Shown: positions 33,300 through 44,962, counted from the first letter of the stretch. The stretch: DNA of 58,744 nt from Haplomitrium mnioides (GCA_049999725.1 JBNGIS010020116.1:25557-84300), one strand, 5' to 3'. A program made the numbers and translations. Notes: generated by a model from the sequence alone, not told the origin.

Positions 33300-34310
33300 T
33301 CAATGGCCTATCATATGATTAGAACATGCAAAATCGACAAACCACTTATCTCCATCATTGTTTTGCTTCTCATATGATGCAGATGAGTACCCATACTGCA
33401 TGATAAATAGTATCTCATTGTTTGCCTTGTTGGAACCTACATAGTTCTCTTGCACTGTATTATTTCTTATGTTATTTTGCTTTTTGTAGCAGCCCTTTGC
33501 CATGTGATATGGCTTCTCACAATAATAGCAGTGTCTCTCTAAATGTTGTGGTTGGCTTCCACGTTCTCTATTACTCTTGTTGCTTCTAAATTGGCCTCTA
33601 CCACCAAATTGGTTTGATTGATGTTGCTAAATTTGTGCATTCTTGTTTGAAAAACCTCTGCCAGCATTACTTGTGCCATAGCTTCTACCTCCTCATCATC
33701 TGACCATATTAGAGTAGAATGCTTGTTCTTGACTACTTGAGACACCTACTCAATTGTCAAGTTCTTATGCCACTAGCATGGCAATCAATTGTGAGAAAGA
33801 TGTGGTTTCTTTCTTGTCGTCATTGACATTTTGAATTGTTTGTATTCTTTTCCTAAACCATTCAGGAAAATTGCCACCATTGCACTCTCCTTCACTTTTT
33901 TTCTGACATTTTCTAGTTGCTTAGCTAGTGATTTGATCTTCAAAGCAAAAGCATTTATATTCATTTTCTCTTTTTGTAGATTAAAGAGTGTCATCTGCAA
34001 TGTCAGCTTTCTTGCATCTAACGTAATGGCATATCTCTCCTTCAAGATACTCTAAGCCTTCTTGGATATCTTATCTGCTGATACATAGCCCATCATCTTG
34101 TCAACACAACTTATAAATCTTCTCTATATGTGTCTTGAAGGTCCATATCTCTTTATTAGATGAGGACATGCTTAACACCGGTTCAACTTCATCTCTTGTG
34201 ATGAAGTCCCAATACCCTCTCTCTTTTATAAAGTTTTTCATTCTCATTTACCTAACATTATAAATTTTTTTCTGTTAATTTCTCATTGATTGTCTAAGAA
34301 GTTATGTCTG
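33300..34310 (-). pseudogene. Copia gag, zinc knuckle and protease
   Basis: Gag starts near 34310 (ADITS) and runs through EKMNINAFALKIKSLAKQL and FLNGLGKEYKQF (33785-34045). A CCHC knuckle reads CYYCEKPYHMAKGC (about 33490-33530). The protease active site appears as WFVDFACSNHMIGH (33300-33345), where the usual form is DSGCSNHM. Two or more in-frame stops separate the pieces, several of them TAG. Confidence 0.82.
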
Positions 34311-34709
34311 CCATCTTAAAACTATGATTCAAACTTTTTGGCAATAAGATTGCTTCCTTGTTGGTTTAAAAAAACTGTAGTGTATGTATAGTTTCAGGTT
34401 TCAAGGACTTTTGGTTACTTGCTGGGCTAATGAACAAGTTTTATGTGAAATGAATAGGTTTTTTGTGAATCTCTCTAATGGTGTTGAATTTATGTGTGAA
34501 GAATTTCAGTTCTTATATAACAACAATTGAAATAAACACAAACCTTCACTGCTAACTTCTTGATGAACTCATCCATGTTGATGAAATGTAGCTTTTTCTG
34601 CCTATGAATTGCTCTCCACACGAAATGTTTTACCCATCTTTTCAATTGTTGCTTGCTCTTCAATTCTATTTCAACAAAAAAGACCCCTTCAATTTTTTTT
34701 TTCACTAGT

Positions 34710-35119
34710 TGTAATAGTACAAGCATGATATTGTGCTATTTATAAGAAAATATATAAGAGTGAAAGAAGTAGTAGCGGGCTATTTTAGGGTTGATTACTT
34801 ACCTTCAAAGTTACTTTTAGAGTTTTAGAGTTGAAATTAGAAGTGACTTCTAAGTGATCAATTTAGGGTTGAAATTAGAAGTGACTTGTAAGTGAATGAA
34901 GAGGGAGACACTCTCTTTTCTTGTATATTTAAATAGAAGGGCTTCATAGCCCCACTTTTCATTCTAGAGTTCCTTGCTATTCGGTTTGGCTCTTTGGTTG
35001 TTTGGCTTGGGTTGGCACTCTTGGCTTTTGTTGGTTTATTGGCCTTGAGTTGTGTAACTTTATTAGAGTTATCTTGAAGTTGTTGCTTATTTGGAAGTCG
35101 ATCTTTGAGTTCTTTTACA
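34710..35119 (+). repeat. 5' LTR of the plus-strand gypsy element
   Basis: 410 bp, starting TGTAATAGTACAAG and ending GTTCTTTTACA. It aligns inversely with 40843-41214, 51154-51475 and 52118-52591. The repeated phrase AAGTGACTT marks a short internal duplication. It follows directly on copia 5' sequence. Confidence 0.85.
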
Positions 35120-35138
35120 TTAGTATTAGAGCCATGGT
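35120..35138 (+). other. Primer-binding site, tRNA-iMet type
   Basis: TTAGTATTAGAGCCATGGT follows the LTR directly and is a decayed version of TGGTATCAGAGCC. The copies at 52100-52117 (TTGGTATCAGAGC on the minus strand) are better preserved. Confidence 0.75.
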
Positions 35139-35154
35139 TCTTTTTGGTCGAATA

Positions 35155-35635
35155 GAGAATCAAGAAGCAAGGATGTAATGCAACAACAAATTGAACATCT
35201 TTCTTTCCTTCTCGAAGTTCAACAAAGAAGGCATATTTTTAAGGAGAAGAAAGTCATGTGCGGTTTTCCAAACCAAAATCATATAATGGTAAGACAATTC
35301 CTAGCGCATCTAAGAATTTTTTGTTTGATTGCGAGCAATATTTTGAGGTTACCAACAAAAGAAAGAATGGTTGAAGAATTCTATTTGCTATAAGTCAATT
35401 GGAGTGAGTGGCAAAAACTTGGTGGAGATATCAAATTGGGCAAGCTCAATGTGGAATTGTTGCTTCATTTGCTTCTTGGCAAGAGTTCAAAGAAGTAGTG
35501 AATTTAAGATTTAGGGTTTTAAATGATCCAAAAGTGGGAGGAGATAGTTTGGCCAAATTGAAGCAACTTGGTACGGTAAGGAGCTATATCACGTAATTTT
35601 GGAATATCATTATGTAAATTCCTAATATGGGCAAG
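35155..35635 (+). pseudogene. Gypsy gag, N-terminal part
   Basis: Forms particle protein. Visible: MQQQIEHLSFLLEVQ, RILRLPTKERMVEEFY and GQAQCGIVASFASWQEFKE in changing frames, matching the better gag at 50220-51145 on the minus strand. It is cut at GCAAG (35631-35635) by the GC-rich insertion and resumes at about 39200. Confidence 0.75.
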
Positions 35636-36079
35636 TGTCAACCGGTAGTTTGGAGCACTAAGGCTGAACGCACGAAATCGGAAGCACCACTGGCCACATT
35701 GTTCCCTTTGCAAGTGTGAAGGCCCTCAGAAACAGCTGATTACCTCAAACAGCTGTTAAGAGCAGGGTGCATGAGTCCTGGGAGGGAAACAGGACCATGG
35801 CGGAGGAGGAAGAAGAAGGGATCAGCAACAAAGAAGCCCGAAGGCACTCTGAAGGAAGGCAGATCGCGGGTGTCCTACAGCGGCCACAAAACGGGAAGCA
35901 AGGATCGGGAGCTGACAGGAGGAGGTAAGATCGTCACGAGGGCGAGCAAGGCCAGGGAAGGGGGACGCCTTGATCCCGCAAGCAATAGTGAACCCTGCAG
36001 AGGTAGATCGAACACTCCATCCGACTCGGTAAGTCCTGGCGGAAGAGTGGAGTCCCTGAAAGGTCTCGCAAGATTCCAC

Positions 36080-37285
36080 GGAAACGTGGCGTCTCCTAAG
36101 CCCTTCGCGGGATTCCACGGACTACGTGGCAGCGCCAGGAGGCCCGCAGATCAGCGGAAAGGGGCCTCCCTAAGTGGGGAGCCCAGTTAATTTGGTTCCG
36201 ATGCGTCTTCCGACGTGGGGAACCCGGTTAAGCGGGATCCGCGAGGATCCCTACAGGGAAGGAAGGAAAGGGGTCCGAAACATCGACTTCTCGCGGGCCT
36301 GGCCGAAGAAAAACGGAGGAGTGTCGTAAGGACGATATATCGGAGATCCAAGAGGAGGAAGAGCGCAGAAGCCGAAGGGGCAACCTAGCGCAGATTCGCC
36401 AACGAGGAAGCATAGAGGAAGAGCCAAAAGGGGGACTGATCCCTGATCTGACCGAACAAGGACGAGTGAAGGCGAAAAGGCGACTTGTCAGCAAACTGGT
36501 TCGAACGACGCGTAGGAGTGGTGAAGCGGTGACCTAGAGCAGACCGTCCAACGGGAAGAAGGTTGAGCCAGAAGGGCAATATGGCACCTATCCGGTGGGG
36601 GGAAACAAAGGGCACGGCGAAAGCACGACATGTTAGCGAATCGACGAGCGAGATGAGGGCTGCCGGAAAACGAAGGTAACGCCGGTGCGACCGATGAAGG
36701 AGCTACAGGCGCCGAAAGGGTGACACTTCACTGCTTCGGCATCCAGAAGGTAAAAGTTTGACTGGGTGAGGTGGAAAGTTCGAAAGGGGTGAACGGTCTG
36801 AAAGGGCCTAGTAGTTCTTATAGCGAGCCTTCCAAAGTGTTAGCGAAGCTAACCTCAGGCTGGCATAGTTCTTACTTCGAGGGAATGTCAAAACGGCGAC
36901 ATCGACACTGTTCTTATTCGGCAAGTAGGGGTAGTCCGTGGTCGTTAAACGGATGACGTGGCGAGCGCAGGTAGTCCGCGGGAGGGCTTCGGAGACGTGG
37001 CGCGCTGAGGAGCTGGGGGGTGTTTCCGAAGGTCAACTTCGGAAGAAGGGGCCGCGCGACGGTCCGCCTACCCTTTGCGGGGCGGCGTAGGACAGCACCC
37101 TTCAGATGACGTGGCGACCTCAAGGACCCCGAGTCATTTCACGGGACACGCGGCGTTTGGAGAGATGTTCACTCGACCTCGGGCAGCATACGAGTCAACT
37201 ACGGAAGGAGAGGTCAGCACGACGGTCGGCCTAGCCCCCGGCGGGGCGGCGTCGGACGGCGGTGCAACGGACGACGTGGCGCAAG
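36080..37285. promoter_or_regulatory. Cluster of ACGTGGC (G-box/ABRE-like) motifs
   Basis: ACGTGGC occurs near 36085, 36126, 36956, 36994, 37109 and 37275, with GACGTGGGG near 36211. In plants ACGTGGC is the core of G-box and ABA-response elements bound by bZIP factors. Its density here inside an LTR-like insert suggests a retroelement promoter or enhancer. Functional status is inferred. Confidence 0.4.
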
Positions 37286-37689
37286 GAGGAGAAAGAGGTA
37301 TCTACGGGGGAATCTTAGGAGATTCCTTGCAGCTGGTTCCGTGGGGCACTTCAAAAGTCGGCTCCGAAGGCCTCTTCGGACCTGTTTCTGTGGGAATCTG
37401 CGGAATCTCTCCCCGCAAGATTCCTCGTGGCTCTTCTTCCAAGTTACCGTTGTCCTCGTATCTTCTTCGACCAACTGCTGGACACGCGGCGCTTCTTCCC
37501 ATCCCGTGGGAACGGGATTACCTACAGTGAAGCCACGCGTCGTCGTCCCCTGTTTCGAGCCAACGGCAATAACGACTATTCATCGGATCTGGTGTTGGAG
37601 GGCAACGCGCGAGGGGAGTATATATCGTTTGTCTTCTAAATTCTTCGGGTTGATACACATGCAATCTCAGGGCGCGGGGCGACTGCATG

Positions 37690-38230
37690 CAAAGGGGAAT
37701 CGCAACGAAGGGGGGCTGGGATCTGAATTCACTGACAAGACAACGTGAAGCAGGGGTACTAGCTCCAGGGGGCCAAGGGGATTTAGAGAAGGACTGGGGG
37801 GAGACCCAAGTGACCTCATCCTTGCCGGTGGACCAGAGCGGAGGGTTACTGATACATTGTCTCGATTGTATTCTAGTCAGACTGTACTTTGGGAGAGGCC
37901 ACCATAGGAGGACTTGGGGTCTTCTCTGCAGTCTTTGTGTAAAAGCATCACGACTTGAGGACAAGGAAACCGCAATGAGGGGCGGCTGGAGTGGGAATTC
38001 AGTGAGGATCTACGTGAAGCAGGGGTACTAGCTCCAGGGGGCCAGGGGGATTTAGAGGAGGACTGGAGGGAGACCCTGGTGACCTCATCCTTGCCGGTGG
38101 ACCAGAGCGGAGGGTTACTGATACATAGATTCGAAGGGATTCCGGCCAGTTATGACTTCGGAAGAGGCCGCCAAGTGAGGAGCTTGGGGTTGTCTCTGCC
38201 GTTCTTTGTGCGTGAGCATCAGCCCAGAGT
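37690..38230 (+). repeat. Two-copy 269-bp tandem repeat inside the GC-rich insert
   Basis: GTGAAGCAGGGGTACTAGCT occurs at about 37745 and again at 38014. The copies share long stretches, including CTCCAGGGGGCCA and CTTGCCGGTGGACCAGAGCG, over most of the 269-bp period. Confidence 0.8.
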
Positions 38231-39199
38231 GTTCGAGGACACTCTGGTGTGTTAATTCTCAAAGTGGAGCTGAGAGAGGGGGGCTGTATTAGTGCCCGCG
38301 CACTGCGTAGTAAGACTCGTCGAGGCTCGGGGTGGAGTGGGCTACCGGCAGCTGGTAGAGCTGTCTTCCAAAGGTGGAAGTAAAAGAAACTCTCTTCCTA
38401 GCCTGAGGAAGTAAAAGCAGGGCTTCTCGCGAGGGAAGTTAAAAAACTATCTGGAGTGGAGGGTGTGTGGGTTGCTGGGCTGCAATTGTAAGGCAGCGGG
38501 ACTCATAAGGGAAGTATACACAGTTAGAATTCCAGAGGGCCTTCAAGGACTCTGTTTTCTCTTGTATATTGTATAAATGTGTTTGTCTATATGTGTAGTT
38601 AGATTTCATTTCTGCATGTGTGTCCCTTTGAGTTCTTAGATTAGTGGACATCAGATCAGCTGAGCAGACCCTGGGAACACACTTGAAGGGGGAGTCCAAT
38701 TCCTTGACACAAGTCTGGTATCCTGGAGGTGAATGCTCTCTGTTTCTGATCCTATTTGCATAGTTAGGAATTAGTGCAGCTTAGGAATTAGTTAGGAATA
38801 GTTGTAGCAGACCTGTGACCACCCTGAAAGGGGGAGTCCAGAGCTGTTGTGTGTTCAGCTGTGCAGGTCACCAGCACCATTCTCCCCAAGCACAAATAAG
38901 GTGACATGGCCTAAGTCATTGGGTCCTAAGAATAAAGAGGAAGAATCACACAAGAGCTGGGTGTTATGGATGTGGACCTGTGAGTGAATGTATGAATGGC
39001 TGACTTGAGTGTGTAAAGAAGAAGAGTGAGAGAAAAGCACAACAGGCTTGTAAGGAGAGGAAGAGTCTTTAAGGTCTGAAAGTGGTAACTGGCGAGGGGC
39101 CATCTCAGAAAAGAACCTAAAGGCCCGCAAACCTATCCTCCCCTACATCAAAACAAGGCCTGAAAACGTTAAGGCCTGAAACAGGGGAGCGACAACAAG

Positions 39200-39690
39200 A
39201 TAGAAGCTTTAGATCACTTTTTTTAAAGATTGAAGCCTCACACTAGAATGGAAGTGACAATAAGAGAAACCTCTCAACTAGAAAGAGCAATGCGCATGGT
39301 TGAACGATACCACTCATTGTTAGTGACTACCAAAGTTAAGCTACGTCCATATCAAGCTTTACGAAATTTTTGTGTGCCACCAAATGAGGCTGTACCCATG
39401 GAGATTGATGCACGCGCTCTTACTCAAGCAGAAACTGTTGAAGAGGAAAATCAAAGAAACAACAAACCTGAGTAAAAACAATCAAAATGTTTACTGAAAG
39501 CTTGATTAGCTCCTATGGAATTAAAAGCTCGACAAGAATTTGGAACACCTTGTTTCATCTAGACGGTATGGTTGATAAGCATTCCTATAGACTATTGGTA
39601 GATTGTGGAAGCTTTGAAAATTTCATGTCATTACGTTTTGCAAAGAAATCAAAGCTAAAACTTTTCCTATCAAATAAAGTTTTGTGACTA
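39200..39690 (+). pseudogene. Gypsy gag C-terminus and protease
   Basis: Gag resumes right after the insertion (ATTGAAGCCTCACACTAGAATGG). The protease is recognised by LLVDCGSFENFMSLRFA (39594-39650), a form of the LVDSGSSxNF active site with the serine after aspartate changed to cysteine. A stop near 39475 separates the two. Confidence 0.78.
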
Positions 39691-40090
39691 TAGCTCATGG
39701 CCAAAAAATGAGGTAATCCACTTACACAAGCCTTTTCTTCTAAAGATTGGCAAATAGTATAAGGAATCTATGGATTTTTTTATTGCACCTCTACAATATA
39801 ACATTATTTTGGGCTTGTTTTGGCTTGAAGATCAAACTACTCAAGTTGATCGGGCAAAATAACAAATTCAAGTTTCTTTACAAGGAAAAAAATTTCTTTT
39901 GAGGTGTCCAACATCGTTAGTGAAGAGTCTCAAATTACTTCAACATATTGCTTTGATGGAGAAAGATTTGCTTGTCTTTGTTGTATGGATAAAACCTATC
40001 AAGAACTTGAATAAAGAGGGAGCAAAATTTGTATCAACCTTAGTAACTAATAATATTTTGAAGGAGTTTTAAGATGTGTTTTGAGATGAT

Positions 40091-40845
40091 TTGCCAAAAA
40101 GGTTACGAAATTATCATGAAATACCCTTTCTGATTGAGTTAATACCAAAAAGTACTTCTTATAATCGACCTACATACCGGTTATCCTTACAAAAGTTGGA
40201 AGAGCTTTGCAATACCTTGAGGGATCTTCTTGAGAAGGATTTCATTCAGCATAGTACTTTTCCTTGGAGAGCACCGGTATTCTTTGTACCAAACAAAGTT
40301 GGTGGATTTTGTCTTTGTATAGATTATCATAGTTTGATCAATCAAATCATAAAGAATTCTTATCTTTTATTGTGTATTGATGATTTGTTGGATTAATTGA
40401 GTGGTACATAGTTCTTTTCCAAGTTGGATCTTCAAAGTGGTTATTGGCAAATTCCTATCAAGCCAAGTGATGTGCCAAAGACAACTTTTCCCACAAGGTA
40501 TGGACACTTTGAGTGGAAGGTCTTTACATTTGGTCTCACTAATGCTCTTACCATATTTATGGACCAAATGCATCAAATTTTTGATGGGTTATTGGATAAG
40601 TCAGTTTTGGTATTCTTGGATGACATTCTTATTTTTGGTAAAACTAAAGCCAAACATCACAATCATCTAAAAGAAGTATTGCAAAGGTTGTGCAATTGGA
40701 AGTTTTATTGCAAGAGATCCAAGTGCTAATTTTGGAAGCAAGAGGCTACTTACCTATGGCACAAGTTGTCTACTGATGGTATCAAGATAGAAGAATAGAA
40801 ATTTAAGGCTATTACAGAGTGGCCAACACCAAAGTTGGCAAATGT
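40091..40845 (+). pseudogene. Gypsy reverse transcriptase
   Basis: Copies element RNA into DNA. In order: FFVPNKVGGFCLCIDYHSLI, FSKLDLQSGYWQIP (40424-40465), YGHFEWKVFTFGLTNA, VLVFLDDILIF with the FLDD catalytic box (about 40605-40640), and WPTPKLANVKEL. Stops at about 40396 (TAA) and 40412 (TAG) break it. Sequence changes at 40843 into an inverted LTR. Confidence 0.88.
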
Positions 40846-41214
40846 AAAAGAACTCAAAGACCAACTTCCAAATGAGAAACAACTTCAAGATCACTCTAAT
40901 AGAGTTATGCCACTCTAAGATAATAGGCAAACAAAAGCCAAGAGTGCTAGCAAAAGCCAAGCAAACAAAGAGCCAAACCGAATTAAAAGGAACTCTAGAT
41001 TGAGAAGTGAGACTAAGAAGCACTTCTATTTATACAAGAGAAGGAGGTGTCATTCCTCTTTCTTCACTTCTAATTTCAACCCTAAAAGTGACTCTCTTCT
41101 AAAAGTGACTTCAAAACCAAGTAATCTTATCTCAACCCTAAAAGTGACTCTATCACTTCCTTCACTCCTCTCTATTTTTTATAAATAGTACAACCTTATA
41201 CTTGTACTATTACA
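40843..41214 (-). repeat. 3' LTR of the minus-strand gypsy element
   Basis: 372 bp, TG...CA. On the minus strand the purine tract AAAAGGTGGGGATTTT precedes it directly (41215-41232), which fixes the LTR start and the element's orientation. Confidence 0.85.
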
Positions 41215-41239
41215 AAATCCCCACCTTTTAATCGATGAT

Positions 41240-42546
41240 GTACTCATTATTAGCACAACTTTCAAATATTTGAATAGCCTCTTGAGCATTGTCAAGATTT
41301 GAAGAAGGTTATCAAGTAGCATCATGAAGTGGATAGCCTCAAATTCTTCATAACTTTCAAGAACATTAGCCATAGGAGAAAGTTTAATACGATTTGGAAA
41401 AGAAGATGGACTAGAAGCAAAAGGCTTAAATTTAGAGAAATGAAACATATGATGAGTCTTCATATAAAGAGGAAGGTCAAGTTTATAAGCAACGAAAAAC
41501 ATAACCTCAGAAATAGAGAAAGGGCTAATCCAAACAAGAGATAACGTAGGGACTTGAGTATCTAAAGACAATAAGAGATCATGTGTAGATAACATAACTT
41601 GGTCATCTAAAATATAAGAGCAATCATGATGACGGCTATCAACATATTGCTTTTGCCAATTTTGAGCAACAATAAGATGGTTGTGAGCAATTTGCAAGAA
41701 AGAAGATAAACAAGACAAAAAAGTAGAAATACTTGGAACATTGGAAGAAGAAGGAGAAACCAAACCATCAAGAACAAGAGGATGTTGACCTGAATTAAGA
41801 AAGAAAGGAAAAAACCCAATACTTGCTTATTTGGAGTTGTTGTAGACAAACTCTATAGCAAGTAAGAAACTATCCCAATTGGTGTGATGAACGTTGATGA
41901 ACGCGCAAAGCATATCCTCTACAATATGATTAGCACACTCTATTTTCCCATCGGTTTGCGGATGATAAGCAGTAGACATAGAAAGTTTGGTTCCTAGAAG
42001 TTTGAACAACTCTCGCCAAAAATTTCTAGTAAAACATGGATTCCTATTAGATATTAACACCTTGGGCATTCCATAATGATGAAATATAGTATCAAAGTAA
42101 AGTTTTGCCAATTGTGGAGCATCTAGTGTATCCACCATTGGTGCTAAATGAACTTTCTTGCTGAGCTTGTGTACAAACACCACAATAGCAATAAACCTAT
42201 AAGACATAGTTGGAAGTGAAGTAACAAAATCCAAACTTACATGTTCCCAATGAGAAGTAGGAATTGGTAATAGTTGAAGAAGGCACATTGGATTTTGGTT
42301 TGAAGCTTTGTTTCGTTGACAACTTTCACACAACCAAACAAAATCACAAACATCTCAAGCCAAGTTGAGCCACCACCAAGCGCACTGAAGCAACCCTATA
42401 GTTTTATCTACTCCCAAATGCCCATAGATAAGAATGTCATGCGCTTCTTGTAAGCAAGCCATTTGAAGTGTATTATCTTGTATAACATAAATTTGATAAC
42501 CTCGATAGAGAATACCATCTCGAATGGAAAAAAGAATGATACTCAC
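41240..42546 (-). pseudogene. Gypsy integrase (zinc finger, core and C-terminal part)
   Basis: Inserts cDNA into the chromosome. The H2C2 finger starts IYGHLGVDKT (42355-42440) and continues MCESCQRNKASNQ (42333). The core shows LDFVTSLPTMSYRFIAIVVF, VLISNRNPCFTRNFWRELF and STAYHPQTDGKIECANHIVE (41827-42333). The C-terminal part has ISPFSISEVMFFVAYKLDLP and HMFHFSKFKPF (41300-41763). A chromodomain is not evident. One frameshift lies near 41800. Confidence 0.87.
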
Positions 42547-42654
42547 TATCTTTGACGGCTAATTGTGCTCAAACAAGACTAAAAAAACATTTGATTATAG
42601 TTTTTGATGATAACTCCTACTAGTTGCCTCATCCAAATGTAAGATGCTAATGTT

Positions 42655-43292
42655 GCAAGATTAAATGTAAAGATCTTCCACTCAAAGTATCCACACCTTG
42701 TGGGAAAAGCTGTCTTTAGCACATCACTGGGCTTTCTACGAATTTACCAATAACCAATTTGAAGATCCAACTTGGAAAAGAACCCCACGCCACTCAATTG
42801 ATCCAATACATCATCTATACATGATAAAAGATAAGTATTCTATACAATTTGATTGTTCAAATTGTGAATATCTATGCAAAGACAAAATCCACCATCTTTC
42901 TTTGGTACAAAGAATACCAATGCTCATTAAGACAAAGTACTATACTAAATGCAATCATTCTAAAAAAGATTCGTCAATATCTTGCAAAGCTCTTCCAACT
43001 CTTGTGGCAATAACTAGTATATAGGCCAGTTATAAGGAGTATTTTCTTATATCAACTCAATTGGAAAGGACATTCCTCCACCATCTAGTAGCCTTTTTGG
43101 CAAATCATCTAGAGACAAATCTACAAACTCTTTTAAAATATCATTAATCATTGAGGTTGGCTCAAATTTCCCTCTCTTGTTATTCAAGTCCACGAAAGGT
43201 TTGATCCACCCAACAAAGACAAACAACTCTTTCTCCATCAAAGTATTATGTTGAATTGATTTGGGCCTCTTCACCAACAATATTGGACACAT
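42655..43292 (-). pseudogene. Gypsy RT N-terminal fragment
   Basis: The minus strand reads NDILKEFVDLSLDDLPKRL and PIELI (43047-43200), then decayed RT in the frames at 42700-43040. The RT palm beyond the FEWK-like segment is deleted. Confidence 0.7.
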
Positions 43293-43539
43293 TAAAATAG
43301 TTTGCTTTCCTTGTAAATTAACTTGAATTTTTCATTTTGCCCAATCAACTTGAAGAGATTAATCTTCAAGCAAAAAAAAAAGCCTAAAACAATACCATAT
43401 TGTACTGGTGTAATTGTCTTGCGCATACACATCGCTTACATAACTACATTGTTCCATGACATCTACATACATACAACAGAGAATGACAAACAATTGAGTC
43501 TCATGCACATACAATGCATGAGACCTCATAATACTTTTC

Positions 43540-43790
43540 TTCGAGTGATATCTTCTCGAAGAAATTACAAAGTGTTGATCTTCCGATATCCAAACCAGCG
43601 CACCTTTTCTCACAAGGAATCTACGCTTCTCCAAGAGCTGCAATACCTCAGCTTTCCTCTTGGTTCATATAAATAAAAAGATCAAAAGATAACCTTTTGA
43701 TGAGAGTGCATGGCTTTATATACCAAGACACAGAAAGACGAAAAACTCAAAAATGCCTAAAAGTAGAAAACTACATGAAATGGTGTGATA
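43540..43790 (-). repeat. LTR-like repeat, left copy
   Basis: Matches 49645-49906 at about 85-90 percent by eye, including TCTCGAAGAAATT, CTCCAAGAGCTGCAATACCT and AGATAACCTTTTGAT. The flanking 130-bp repeats (43409-43534, 43782-43914; both end GAGACCTCA) occur only on this side. Confidence 0.75.
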
Positions 43791-44962
43791 GTTGTCGTGC
43801 ATATACACATCGCTTACTCAACTATATTGTCCATACATATTCCATGACATCTACATGCATACAACAGAGAATGACAAACATTTGAGTCTCATTTGCATAC
43901 AATGCATGAGACCTCACAATCGCCTCCCTCGCTGGTGGTCAAGTCTCCTAACACTAGCTAGCTATCAATCTCTTAGAAAATTAATATACACCTACTGATG
44001 CAAAGACTAGGAGGTCAGGTGCAATGGAGCCCCATTGTTCACCTCTTATAATCTATACCAACCCTAGAACTCCATAGAAACTAGTTGTTCTATGAACAGT
44101 GAGGGTAGAACTATGATACGCCAGGAATAATAACCAATAGAGGTGTCAAACATGACATATGACATCCTCTAAAACACCTGAAAAATCAACAAAGTGGATG
44201 CCCTCTTATGAGAACCACAAAACACGCACTTCAAACCTATAAGAACTTGTGTCATATTGAAGTCATAGTGCCATCAATGTTTGGAAGATGAGAGGGTGCA
44301 CAATTGCGCACATGAGCCTTCCAAACCATGCCATCACGTCCCTCCAGCTATAAAACTCTTAAAGACAATACCTCATATACACGCAAAATCTAGCGCTCAG
44401 TACTAGCATCAAGTGTCGTGAGTGTTGTTTGGTGCACATAAACATAATCACTAGGATAAAACCTATGAATCCTAGTGCGATATCCACCTCCATATTTGGT
44501 AGCATATCAAAAAGCATCATGATGCTAAGCAATGGCGAGGTTGTCAAACCCCATGGGCATGACATTATGGTTGTAGATCTGGATGATCCAGATGTTTGGG
44601 TGCAGGTGTGTTCAAAGAGAGCCCTAGGATTTGAGAAAGACATCATGTCAAAAAGAGGAGGGTAAATCAAGGTTCCTCTTAGCAATCTAGAATCACAAAA
44701 TCTAAGCCCCTTTCCACTTGAATCTCACAATCCAAGTAAGACCAGACAAATCCATATCTTGTTCTAGCATATGATGTTGCTCAATCTCAGCGACAGATGC
44801 AATAGTAGTGATACTAATGAAGAGACCCATTGCTCCCTCTCTCTCTCATCAACATTGCATTCCACCCACTTCTACAAGGTTGCTTCCCAAATAATATCAG
44901 GTCCTCTTACTCAAAATACATCAAATGCAAGGTGACTCGCCAACAAATCAATCGGCCCTCAC

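Larger units (their letters stand above)
30900..34709 (-). mobile_element. Ty1/copia retrotransposon, 3' truncated and decayed
   Basis: The order gag, protease, integrase, reverse transcriptase on the minus strand is that of Ty1/copia. The RNase H and 3' LTR are missing. A piece of the 5' LTR or leader occupies about 34440-34709, with TATATAAG-like sequence near 34515, and abuts the gypsy LTR that starts at 34710. In-frame stops occur throughout. Confidence 0.85.
35636..39194. mobile_element. GC-rich 3.56-kb insertion, probably a long solo LTR
   Basis: It starts TGTCAACC and ends GCGACA, so it has the TG...CA termini and short inverted ends of an LTR. Flanks are GCAAG (35631-35635) and ACAAG (39195-39199). 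Removing the insert and one flank restores the gag alignment with the copy at 50600-50640 without a gap. I find no matching terminal direct repeats inside, so a solo LTR fits best; a non-autonomous element is possible. The first 2 kb is strikingly GC-rich. No protein domain is recognised in any frame; the open frames at 35771, 37075, 37341 and elsewhere look accidental. Confidence 0.65.
34710..40845 (+). mobile_element. Ty3/gypsy element, plus strand, split by a GC-rich insertion
   Basis: 5' LTR 34710-35119, primer site, gag, protease and reverse transcriptase, then an abrupt junction with an inverted LTR at about 40843. RNase H, integrase and 3' LTR are missing. A 3.56-kb insertion (35636-39194) interrupts gag. 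Sister copies lie on the minus strand at 40843-43404 and 49907-52591. Confidence 0.85.
40843..43404 (-). mobile_element. Ty3/gypsy element, minus strand, internally deleted
   Basis: Reading leftward: protease/RT leader (43404-43050), partial RT (43040-42660), then an internal deletion joining RT to the integrase zinc-finger region at about 42655, integrase, polypurine tract and 3' LTR. The 5' end is cut by the LTR-flanked element at about 43405. Confidence 0.82.

Noticed and set aside
35120-35138. tRNA-like sequence GTATTAGAGCC as a tRNA gene.
   Set aside because: It is the complement of a tRNA 3' end right after an LTR, a primer-binding site; no cloverleaf is present. No tRNA or rRNA gene was recognised anywhere in the window.
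35771-38031. Several open frames of 90-150 codons in the GC-rich insert.
   Set aside because: They overlap on both strands, show no domain, and are expected by chance in GC-rich DNA where stop codons are rare.
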